A stretch of 6,643 nt of DNA from JBBSDV01 sp038240335 (lineage in GTDB: Bacteria > Chloroflexota > Dehalococcoidia > DSTF01 > JACRBR01), in contig JBBSDV010000167.1 of NCBI GenBank assembly GCA_038240335.1, positions 1-6,643 of the forward strand, given 5' to 3'. Of the stretch, positions 1-5,422 are shown piece by piece; positions within the stretch are counted from its first letter, which is position 1, and each line of letters opens with the position of its first letter. The position numbers were made by a program, and so were the translations under genes. Below the pieces are notes generated by a model. That model was not told where the DNA came from and made no database searches. It worked only from the letters and a program-made list of their open reading frames with translations.

Positions 1-1
1 C

Positions 2-811
2 GCCGCGTACGCGGCGAGCGGCGAAGGAACGCCGCTCGGCGACACGCCGGCGCCGCCAATCGAGGCAGGACCGCCGCCGGACAATCGTACCTCGTGGGAC
101 GCGATCTCCGCCGCGTACCAGGAGGAGCGGTACGGCGACCGATTCGGCGATCAGTTCATGTGGTCGTGGACACTGCCGGAAGATGATCTGCAGCTACTCA
201 ACGACGTCTCGGGCAAGCACGTGCTCGTGCTCGGCTGCGGTGGGGGGCAGGATGTCGTCGCACTCACGAAGATGGGCGCGATCGCAATCGGGATCGATCA
301 ATCCGCAAAACAGATAGCCTACGGGCGCAAGTACGCCGCGCGACGCGACGCGCCGAATGCGTCATTCGTCGAGGGCACGGTGGAGGATCTTTCGCGCTTC
401 GATGATGCGAGCTTCGACATGGCGGTGTCGGCGCACGCCCTCAATTACGTCGAGCACATCGAGGATACGTTGCGCGAAACGCATCGTGTGCTCAGGCCTG
501 GCGGCTCCTTCACGCTTTCGGTGCGGCACCCATTCGACGCAGCTCTGGCCGACGAGGCGCCGTATCGGGTGGAGCATGCGTACTGGGACAACGCACGCGA
601 CTGGCAATGGACGTTCGAGGGCCGGGAGCCGGCGTCGTTCCGGCAGTGGTTCTGGAGCATCTCTCGTTGGTTTGAGATGCTCGCCGATGCCGGCTTTCGC
701 GTCGATCGAATGCTCGAGCCACGCGAGCCCGCCGACGCTGCGGACGGCGGCGACGCCGCGCGCCGTGAGCTCGTTCCTTACACGCTGATTCTGAAGGCGA
801 GGAAGCCCTGA
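2..811 (+). CDS. Class I SAM-dependent methyltransferase, 5' end missing
   Basis: This gene enters from the left edge; its first complete codon is at base 2 and 269 residues are visible. The fold is that of Methyltransf_11/25-type small-molecule methyltransferases. Counting from the visible start, the glycine-rich SAM-binding motif I (VLVLGCGGGQD) lies near residues 74-84, the acidic end of strand 2 (GIDQS) near 97-101, the motif IV region (FDMAVSAHALNYV) near 138-150, and the post-motif strand (VLRPGGSF) near 163-170. An ATG at 158 is in frame, but the coding pattern continues upstream through a conserved-looking helix (SWDAISAAYQEERYGD), so that ATG is not the start. Residues 1-28 are rich in Ala, Pro and Gly and look like a linker. 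No ATG, GTG or TTG occurs in frame upstream of 158. The stop TGA shares its A with the trpG ATG, which suggests translational coupling. The substrate cannot be read from the sequence; methylation of a small molecule is the family expectation. Confidence 0.88.
   Translation, partial: AAYAASGEGTPLGDTPAPPIEAGPPPDNRTSWDAISAAYQEERYGDRFGDQFMWSWTLPEDDLQLLNDVSGKHVLVLGCGGGQDVVALTKMGAIAIGIDQSAKQIAYGRKYAARRDAPNASFVEGTVEDLSRFDDASFDMAVSAHALNYVEHIEDTLRETHRVLRPGGSFTLSVRHPFDAALADEAPYRVEHAYWDNARDWQWTFEGREPASFRQWFWSISRWFEMLADAGFRVDRMLEPREPADAADGGDAARRELVPYTLILKARKP
799..803 (+). promoter_or_regulatory. Ribosome binding site of trpG
   Basis: GAGGA lies inside the end of the methyltransferase gene, seven bases before the ATG at 811. 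It is a good Shine-Dalgarno sequence at a normal distance and supports that start for trpG. Together with the TGATG overlap it suggests that ribosomes finishing the methyltransferase can restart on trpG. Confidence 0.65.
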
Positions 812-1392
812 TGCTGCTGCTGATCGACAACTACGATAGCTTCACCTACAACCTGTACCAGTACCTCGGCGAGCTGGGTGCGGAAGTGCACGTCGTGCGC
901 AACGACGAGGTAACGATCGAGGAGATCGCCGCGATGGCGCCGGAGAGAATCATCATCTCGCCGGGCCCCGGGAATCCGGAGGAAGCAGGGATCAGCAAGC
1001 CTGTGATCAGCTATTTTGCCGGCAAGCTGCCGATTCTCGGCGTCTGTCTCGGGCACCAGTGCATCGGCGAAGTCTTCGGCGGCATCGTCGAGGGCGCCGG
1101 CGAGATCTTGCATGGCAAGGTGTCGCAGGTGACGCACGACGGCCGGGGCGTGTTCGCCGGCCTCCCGACGCCGATCGCTGCCACCCGCTACCATTCGCTC
1201 GCCATCCGCCCCGACAGCATGCCGGCGTCGCTCGAGGTGAGCGCACGCACGGAGAGCGGCGTGATCATGGGGGTACGGCACAAGACGCTGGCAGTCGAGG
1301 GTGTGCAGTTCCACCCGGAATCTATCTTGACGCCGGATGGCCATCAGCTGCTCCGCAACTTCCTCGACATGCCGAATAACGTGATATCATGA
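811..1392 (+). CDS. trpG: Anthranilate synthase component II (glutamine amidotransferase subunit)
   Basis: This is the class I glutamine amidotransferase subunit of anthranilate synthase. It hydrolyses glutamine and passes ammonia to the TrpE subunit, which converts chorismate to anthranilate. The 193 residues match the usual family length. The N-terminus (LLLIDNYDSFTYNLYQYL) is the family signature. The oxyanion-strand segment PGPGNP is at residues 51-56. The nucleophile is Cys79 in GVCLGHQ, and the other two catalytic residues are His168 and Glu170 in QFHPES. The near-identical PabA subunit of folate synthesis cannot be excluded from sequence alone, but trpD, trpC and trpF downstream favour TrpG. 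The trpE partner is not in the window and may lie to the left of the methyltransferase. The last codons and the TGA stop lie within a cluster of GATATC boxes, so the gene's 3' end doubles as a probable regulatory site. Confidence 0.95.
   Translation: MLLLIDNYDSFTYNLYQYLGELGAEVHVVRNDEVTIEEIAAMAPERIIISPGPGNPEEAGISKPVISYFAGKLPILGVCLGHQCIGEVFGGIVEGAGEILHGKVSQVTHDGRGVFAGLPTPIAATRYHSLAIRPDSMPASLEVSARTESGVIMGVRHKTLAVEGVQFHPESILTPDGHQLLRNFLDMPNNVIS
1364..1390 (+). promoter_or_regulatory. Candidate promoter of the toxin-antitoxin pair
   Basis: TCGACA at 1364-1369 differs from the sigma-70 -35 consensus at one base, and TATCAT at 1385-1390 differs from the -10 consensus at one base. The spacer is 15 bases, shorter than the preferred 16-18, so this is tentative. 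If used, transcription would start near 1397, inside the GATATC boxes. That is the arrangement expected of an autorepressed antitoxin promoter. Confidence 0.3.
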
Positions 1393-1406
1393 TATCGCGA
1401 TATCAC
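1381..1406 (+). promoter_or_regulatory. Three phased GATATC boxes, candidate ribbon-helix-helix operator
   Basis: GATATC occurs at 1383-1388, 1391-1396 and 1399-1404, with an exact 8-base period. Boxes 1 and 2 form a perfect 14-bp palindrome (1383-1396). Boxes 2 and 3 form a perfect 16-bp palindrome (1390-1405). GTGATATC at 1381 and GATATCAC ending at 1406 are mirror ends of the whole array. Tandem palindromic boxes with 8-bp spacing are known for the ribbon-helix-helix repressor MetJ, and the next gene encodes a ribbon-helix-helix antitoxin. Autoregulatory binding is therefore a reasonable inference, though not shown. The array overlaps the trpG stop codon at 1390-1392 and stands out as AT-rich in GC-rich DNA. 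Confidence 0.5.
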
Positions 1407-1442
1407 TCCGCTGCAGGTAGATATTGAGGCGCTTCGGACTGC

Positions 1443-1480
1443 GGTTCTGGGCCAGCGGTCGCAAGACGGCCGACAGAACC
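1443..1480 (+). other. Hairpin with GCAA tetraloop in the trpG to antitoxin gap
   Basis: GGTTCTG (1443-1449) pairs with CAGAACC (1474-1480). GGCC (1450-1453) pairs with GGCC (1468-1471). GTC (1458-1460) pairs with GAC (1465-1467) and closes a GCAA loop of the stable GNRA class. Bulges are AGCG on the 5' side and GA on the 3' side, for 14 base pairs in all. No run of T follows, so it is not a standard intrinsic terminator. It lies about 50 bases before the antitoxin start, where it could protect the mRNA 3' end of trpG, influence antitoxin translation, or do nothing. The pairing is seen in the sequence; any function is inference. Confidence 0.5.
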
Positions 1481-1533
1481 TCACGCCGAACTCAACCGGC
1501 CGCGGGCATACCGGCAACGACGGAAGGAACGAG

Positions 1534-1815
1534 ATGAAACGACTGCTGGTAAGCATGGATGACGAACGCTACGAAGATCTGCGACGCCTCGCGTTCGACA
1601 AGAAGGCGCCGATGGCCGACCTCGTGCGCTACGCGATCGAGGAGAAGTTCGAGGACCAGCTCGACTCCGTTCGGATCATGAGGAGCATTGAGGAGAACGC
1701 AAAGGATGCCTCAGGGGCGATGACGCTGGACGAGTTCATGGAAAGCCAGGGCATTGACGTATCAGCTTATCGTTCGGCGAAACGCTCAACGCGCTCTCGT
1801 CGCATTGCCAGTTAA
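1534..1815 (+). CDS. Ribbon-helix-helix (CopG/RelB-like) antitoxin of a type II TA pair
   Basis: This small 93-residue protein has the ribbon-helix-helix layout: a short N-terminal strand (KRLLVSM, residues 2-8), a first helix (about 10-20) and a second helix (about 26-39). An acidic region follows to about residue 77 (ending LDEFMESQGID) that would be the toxin-binding arm. Such antitoxins bind and neutralise the toxin and repress their own operon. GGAAGG at 1522-1527 precedes the ATG at a usable distance. The last 15 residues are strongly basic (YRSAKRSTRSRRIAS), unlike the acidic body, and are read from bases that also encode the start of the toxin in another frame. Antitoxins of this type often end near residue 78, so the tail may come from a lost stop codon. 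The partner gene directly downstream makes the TA assignment fairly secure; the exact family name is less certain. Confidence 0.8.
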   Translation: MKRLLVSMDDERYEDLRRLAFDKKAPMADLVRYAIEEKFEDQLDSVRIMRSIEENAKDASGAMTLDEFMESQGIDVSAYRSAKRSTRSRRIAS

Positions 1816-2011
1816 GGATCGGATCCGAATCGGTCAGGCGATGGACAGCCTCGAGGAAGATCCAAGGCCGGGCGGAGTCAAGAAAATAGCGCACGGATTG
1901 GGATGGCGGACACGAGTCGGAGAATATCGAGTGTTGTACACCATCTCGGATCGAGAGCGCTCGATACTTGTCGAAACCATCGTCAGACGGACAACGCGCA
2001 CGTATGACTGA
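1754..2011 (+). CDS. RelE/ParE-superfamily toxin
   Basis: This 85-residue protein is a RelE/ParE-fold toxin. RelE types cut mRNA in the ribosome and ParE types poison gyrase; the sequence does not settle which applies. Typical features are the opening strand and basic helix (TYQLIVRRNAQRALVALP, residues 2-19), the EDPRPGGVKKI turn (35-45), the core strand WRTRVGEYRVLYTI (51-64), and a C-terminal Arg78 to Tyr84 pair spaced as in E. coli RelE Arg81/Tyr87. That pair argues for ribonuclease activity. The start is TTG at 1754, since no ATG exists in frame after a stop at 1721 and family members begin at this point. It overlaps the antitoxin by 62 bases and trpD by 8. A hand count gives about 55% GC for 1801-1980 against 75% for 2341-2400 in trpD, and AGA, ATA and CGA codons are frequent, which suggests acquisition by transfer. 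Confidence 0.82.
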   Translation: MTYQLIVRRNAQRALVALPVKDRIRIGQAMDSLEEDPRPGGVKKIAHGLGWRTRVGEYRVLYTISDRERSILVETIVRRTTRTYD

Positions 2012-3035
2012 CACGAGCACAACCACCATCCGCGACGCGATCGCGAAGCTCGTCGAGCGGCGGGACCTGACGGAGACCGAGGCTGCCGCCTGTATGGACG
2101 AGATGGCGGCCGGGCAGGCGACGCCGGCGCAGGTCGGCGCATTTCTGCTCGCGCTCCGGATGAAGGGCGAGACGATCGCCGAGATGACCGGCATGCTGCG
2201 CGTCATGCTCGAGAAGGCGAGCCCGGTGACGGCTGCCGGACGGCTGCTCGACACATGCGGGACCGGCGGCGATGGCAGCGGATCGTTCAACGTCAGCACG
2301 TGCGCGGCGTTCGTTGCGGCGGGCGCAGGCGCGCAAGTGGCAAAGCACGGCAACCGCGCCGTGACCTCGCGCTGCGGCAGCGCCGACGTGCTCGAGGCCC
2401 TCGGCGCGAAGATCGAACTGCCGCCGGAGCACGTCGCAGTCTGCATCGAAAGCGCCGGCATCGGCTTCATGTTCGCTCCGGCGTTTCATCCGGCAATGAA
2501 GCACGTCGGCGCGGCGCGCCGCGAGATCGGTGCGCGCACCGTGTTTAACTTGATCGCGCCGCTCGCCAGCCCGGCCCGCGTGCGGCGACAGGTCGTCGGC
2601 GTGCCGCGACGGGATCTTGTCGAGACGATCGCCGCCGTGCTGCAGCAGATCGGCAGCGAGCACGCGCTCGTCGTCCACGGCGATGACGGGTTCGACGAAG
2701 TCAGCATCAGTGGCCCGACGACGATCACCGAGCTGCACGATGGCAGGGTACGCACGTACCGGATCGCGCCGGAGGACGTCGGACTGCCGGTGCACGACAT
2801 CGCGCACCTGCGCGGCGGCACGCCCGAGCAGAACGCGACGGAGCTGCGGCTCGTGCTCGAAGGCGTGCCGGGCCCCCTCCGCGACTTCACGCTGATCAAT
2901 GCCGCCGCGGCGCTCGTCGCTGCGGACATTGCCGGAGATCTTGCGGCGGGAGTCAAGGCGGCCGCGGCGAGCATCGATTCCGGTGCGGCGGCGGCGAAGC
3001 TCACCGCATTCATCACCGCAACAAACGCGGCCTAA
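2004..3035 (+). CDS. trpD: Anthranilate phosphoribosyltransferase
   Basis: TrpD transfers the phosphoribosyl group of PRPP to anthranilate, the second step of the pathway. The 343-residue length is normal. Motifs in order are the helical N-terminal domain, GTGGDGSGSFN (residues 86-96, PRPP diphosphate loop), KHGNR (114-118), the anthranilate-binding region HPAMKHVGAARREIGART (162-179), and GFDEVS (229-234) with the metal-binding pair Asp231-Glu232. The usual GPLTNPA segment reads APLASPA (185-191), a modest divergence. The chosen start is ATG 2004, giving MTDTSTTTIRDAI; an upstream in-frame TTG at 1968 would add 12 residues that do not resemble the family. No clear Shine-Dalgarno sequence precedes 2004. 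The start overlaps the toxin stop by 8 bases, so trpD translation probably depends on ribosomes arriving from the toxin gene. Confidence 0.95.
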   Translation: MTDTSTTTIRDAIAKLVERRDLTETEAAACMDEMAAGQATPAQVGAFLLALRMKGETIAEMTGMLRVMLEKASPVTAAGRLLDTCGTGGDGSGSFNVSTCAAFVAAGAGAQVAKHGNRAVTSRCGSADVLEALGAKIELPPEHVAVCIESAGIGFMFAPAFHPAMKHVGAARREIGARTVFNLIAPLASPARVRRQVVGVPRRDLVETIAAVLQQIGSEHALVVHGDDGFDEVSISGPTTITELHDGRVRTYRIAPEDVGLPVHDIAHLRGGTPEQNATELRLVLEGVPGPLRDFTLINAAAALVAADIAGDLAAGVKAAAASIDSGAAAAKLTAFITATNAA

Positions 3036-3072
3036 CGGGAACGGCCGGCAACGGCGAGGATCCAGCCAACCG

Positions 3073-3915
3073 ATGACGAACGCGGGCCGACACAACATCA
3101 TCGACGACATCGTCGCCGCAAAGCGCATCGAGGTCGAGGCGCGCAAGCTGCAGGAGCCGATCGACGCGCTGAAGCGGCGGCAGGATCGCATCGCGACGGA
3201 GCAGTGGAGCCTCGTACGCTCGATCCTCGAAGGGCCGCGAGGACCGAGCAGCGGCGGCAAGCGCTTGCAGCTGATCGCCGAGATCAAAAAGGCATCACCT
3301 TCGAAGGGCCGGCTCGTCGGCACGCTCGAGCATCGCGCGATCGCGCGAACGTACACGATCGGCGGAGCGGCCGGCATCTCCGTGCTCACGGAGTCGAAGT
3401 ACTTTCAGGGCTCGATTGACTTTCTATCCGATTGCCGGGTCAGCATCGACGGATACTACCCCGGCGGCCGGCCGGCCATGCTGCGGAAGGACTTCATCTT
3501 CGATCCGTACCAGGTACACGAGTCGCGCGCGTATGGCGCCGACGCGATCCTGCTCATCGTGTCGATTCTTAGCGACGACGAACTGGCGGCGCTGATCGAC
3601 CTCGCACACAAACTACAGATGGAGTGCCTCGTCGAGGTGGCGAACGAAGAGGAGGTATCGCGCGCGTTGCGCGTCGATAGTGACCTGATCGGCATCAACA
3701 ATCGCGATCTCCGCACCTTCGACGTCGATCTTGGAACCACGGAGCGCCTGCGGCCGCTGATCCCGATGGACCGCGTCGTCGTCGCCCTCAGCGGCGTCCA
3801 CACGCGCGCCGATGCCGAGCGGATGGCGAAGGCCGGCGTCCACGCCGTGCTCGTCGCGGAGTCCTTGATGACTGCCGCCGACGTGCCGACGAAAATGCGC
3901 GAGCTGCTGATATGA
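3073..3915 (+). CDS. trpC: Indole-3-glycerol phosphate synthase
   Basis: TrpC closes the indole ring, turning CdRP into indole-3-glycerol phosphate with loss of CO2 and water. The protein is a TIM barrel of 280 residues, slightly long for the family. Visible motifs are IAEIKKASPSKG (68-79, with Glu70 and Lys72), LRKDF with the general-acid Lys139, LVEV with the general-base Glu188, and INNRDL (208-213). The family's ESG motif near the C-terminus reads LSG here (Leu239-Ser240-Gly241), so a nearly invariant active-site glutamate is missing. The phosphate-binding Gly of GESLM is Ala262. Other catalytic residues are present, so activity is likely but possibly altered. The start ATG 3073 has GAGGA at 3056-3060, 12 bases upstream. 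The frame is open further upstream, but that stretch is arginine-rich and overlaps trpD. It lies 37 bases after trpD and overlaps the next gene by ATGA. Confidence 0.94.
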   Translation: MTNAGRHNIIDDIVAAKRIEVEARKLQEPIDALKRRQDRIATEQWSLVRSILEGPRGPSSGGKRLQLIAEIKKASPSKGRLVGTLEHRAIARTYTIGGAAGISVLTESKYFQGSIDFLSDCRVSIDGYYPGGRPAMLRKDFIFDPYQVHESRAYGADAILLIVSILSDDELAALIDLAHKLQMECLVEVANEEEVSRALRVDSDLIGINNRDLRTFDVDLGTTERLRPLIPMDRVVVALSGVHTRADAERMAKAGVHAVLVAESLMTAADVPTKMRELLI

Positions 3916-4523
3916 ACCGGTCTCGAAGCGCCATGCCCGCGACCGACGGTGCACGGCTGCCGATTGTCATCCAGATGCACGGCGAACCAGGAAGCGGCAA
4001 GAGCACCGTCGCCCGCGCGATCGGCGCCGAGCTGTCCGCCGTCGTCATCGACAAGGACGTCATCAAGGCGGCGCTGCTCCGGAACGGGATCGACGAGCAG
4101 CAAGCTGCGGCGGCGGCGTACGAGGTGTACTTCGCACTGGCACGCAACGTCGCCGCACAGGGCCACTCGCTCATTCTCGACAACCCCGTGTTCTGGCCGC
4201 GAGTTCTCGAGAACTGGCGGCGGCTGGCGGACGACGCTGGTTCGCCCCGGATCATGATCGAATGCGTGTGTCCGGACCGCGATGAGCTTGCGCGCCGGCT
4301 CGCGACGCGCGACGCGCTCGAATCGCAGCCGCGTGTGCCGCTCGACTTGCGCCGGCACCCAGGCACGATCGCCGTCGATTGCGAGCGCCTGACACTCGAC
4401 ACAACGCGCCCGCTCAGCGACGTCCTCCGCGAGGCGCTTGCATATATCGACGAACGAACGTCGGCGGGTCGCGACGCCGGATCGGCGATTCGCGGCGCCG
4501 TACCGGAGACGGCAAGATCATGA
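3912..4523 (+). CDS. P-loop kinase of AAA_33 type, substrate unknown
   Basis: This 203-residue protein is a small P-loop phosphotransferase of the AAA_33 / predicted-kinase group, related in fold to zeta toxins and chloramphenicol phosphotransferase. Walker A is GEPGSGKST (residues 24-32). Asp47 and Asp49 in VVIDKDVIK are placed like the acceptor-activating residues of the group. The Walker B-like strand is LILDNP (87-92), and the arginine-rich lid is RRLATRDA (128-135). I do not recognise a substrate. A zeta-like toxin is possible, but no epsilon-type antitoxin is adjacent. The start ATG overlaps the trpC stop as ATGA, and its own stop overlaps trpF the same way, so it is built into the operon. 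An alternative ATG at 3933 would remove seven residues before the Walker A strand. The last 25 residues look disordered. Confidence 0.82.
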   Translation: MNRSRSAMPATDGARLPIVIQMHGEPGSGKSTVARAIGAELSAVVIDKDVIKAALLRNGIDEQQAAAAAYEVYFALARNVAAQGHSLILDNPVFWPRVLENWRRLADDAGSPRIMIECVCPDRDELARRLATRDALESQPRVPLDLRRHPGTIAVDCERLTLDTTRPLSDVLREALAYIDERTSAGRDAGSAIRGAVPETARS

Positions 4524-5233
4524 CGCGAGTGAAGATCTGCGGCTGCATGTGCGTCGACGATGCGATCGCCGCGGCGAACGCTGGCGCCGACTTTATCGGC
4601 ATCATGTTCGCCGACAGCCGCAGGCGCGTCTCGCGCGAAGCGGCAGCGGGAATCGTGCGCGCGCTCGGCACGCCGCTGCGGGACATCGAGCACGATGAGC
4701 CACCGCCGATGCACCCGGGCCGGTTCGCAACGCCGGAGGCATGGTTCACGCACGGAGCGGAGGCGCTCGAGCGGTTGCTGGCGCGAAAGCGGCCCCTCGT
4801 CGTCGGTGTCTTCGAAGACCAGGACATCGCGAAGATCAACGAGATCGCCGCGGAAACCGGCATCGACCTGACCCAACTCAGCGGCGACGAGGCGTGGAGC
4901 GATTGCCTCGCAGCCAATCGCCAGGTGATCAAGGTGATGCGCGAACGTCCTGAGACGACCAGAGACGACGTGATGGCCTACGTGGAGCCGGGCGCGGCGC
5001 TCGCCTTCATGCTCGACCCGAGCAGCGGCCGTGGCGCGACGGGCGACTGGCGTGTAGCTCGCGACGTGGCGACGCGGCTGCCCCTATGGCTCGCCGGCGG
5101 CCTCACGCCAGAGAACGTCGCCGCCGCGATCGATGCCGTGCGGCCATGGGCCGTCGACGTCTCCTCCGGCGTCGAAACGGGCGGCAAGAAGGACGCCTCA
5201 AAGATCGAAGCATTCGTGCGGGCGGTGAGGTAG
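4520..5233 (+). CDS. trpF: Phosphoribosylanthranilate isomerase
   Basis: TrpF converts phosphoribosylanthranilate to CdRP by an Amadori rearrangement, the step between TrpD and TrpC. It is a TIM barrel. The catalytic Cys7 lies in VKICG and the general-acid Asp166 in FMLDPSSGRGATG. LAGGL (191-195) and VDVSSGVE (212-219) form the phosphate-binding end. The usual VQLHGDE reads TQLSGDE (118-124). The protein has 237 residues against about 200-215 for most members. The extra length is an insert around residues 54-91, between the second helix and the strand PLVVGVF. The start is ATG 4520, overlapping the kinase stop as ATGA, with GGAG at 4505-4508. The frame is open upstream, but that region encodes the kinase. 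It is the last gene before convergent transcription. Confidence 0.94.
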   Translation: MTRVKICGCMCVDDAIAAANAGADFIGIMFADSRRRVSREAAAGIVRALGTPLRDIEHDEPPPMHPGRFATPEAWFTHGAEALERLLARKRPLVVGVFEDQDIAKINEIAAETGIDLTQLSGDEAWSDCLAANRQVIKVMRERPETTRDDVMAYVEPGAALAFMLDPSSGRGATGDWRVARDVATRLPLWLAGGLTPENVAAAIDAVRPWAVDVSSGVETGGKKDASKIEAFVRAVR

Positions 5234-5422
5234 CGGTAGCGACGTTCGCAGTACGGGCACGGTCGTTGACACGAAGAAGCTCATCACGCGTAAGGACCGG
5301 TCTTTTAGACCTGTTCGCTTCTGCGTCTACGATCGCTCCAGTCACCGACACCGCGCCTTTTCCTCCACCCACCGGCGAGAAGCGTTGACACCGCCGCGAC
5401 GGCCACCGGTACGGACGCATCT
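5234..5422. other. Convergent gap between trpF and the hydrolase, no clear terminator
   Basis: These 189 bases separate the ends of two convergent genes, so termination for both is expected here. The best hairpin is GGTCT (5299-5303) with AGACC (5307-5311) around a three-base loop. It has a short stem, no T run on either side, and overlaps a competing pair TAGAC (5306-5310) / GTCTA (5325-5329). I see no convincing intrinsic terminator and no small gene. A hand count gives about 53% GC for 5281-5340, lower than in the flanking genes. Confidence 0.5.

Noticed and set aside
158..160. ATG as the start of the methyltransferase.
   Set aside because: Family-like sequence (SWDAISAAYQEERYGD) continues upstream in frame, so this ATG is internal.
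1443..1480. The hairpin as a trp attenuator or intrinsic terminator.
   Set aside because: There is no T run, no leader peptide with tandem Trp codons, and it lies after trpG and not before the operon.
1968..1970. TTG as the start of trpD.
   Set aside because: The 12 extra residues do not resemble TrpD, and the ATG at 2004 gives a normal N-terminus.
1736..2470. A 244-codon minus-strand frame across the toxin and the start of trpD.
   Set aside because: It is rich in Ser, Ala and Pro with no recognisable domain, and lies opposite two well-supported genes.
3333..3348. A perfect 16-bp palindrome, TCGCGCGA twice in tandem, inside trpC.
   Set aside because: It encodes ordinary TrpC residues with CG-rich codons; such palindromes arise easily in this composition and I see no second copy.
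1983..3389. A 468-codon open frame on the minus strand opposite trpD and trpC.
   Set aside because: The + strand proteins are clear family members with catalytic motifs. The minus frame is rich in Arg, Ala and His, as expected of an antisense shadow in high-GC DNA.
3456..4876. Two long minus-strand open frames (3456-4358 and 3788-4876).
   Set aside because: They lie opposite trpC, the kinase and trpF. Their products are low-complexity Arg/Ser/Ala sequences with no motif.
5299..5311. GGTCT/AGACC hairpin as a terminator after trpF.
   Set aside because: The stem is only five base pairs with a three-base loop and no T run follows.
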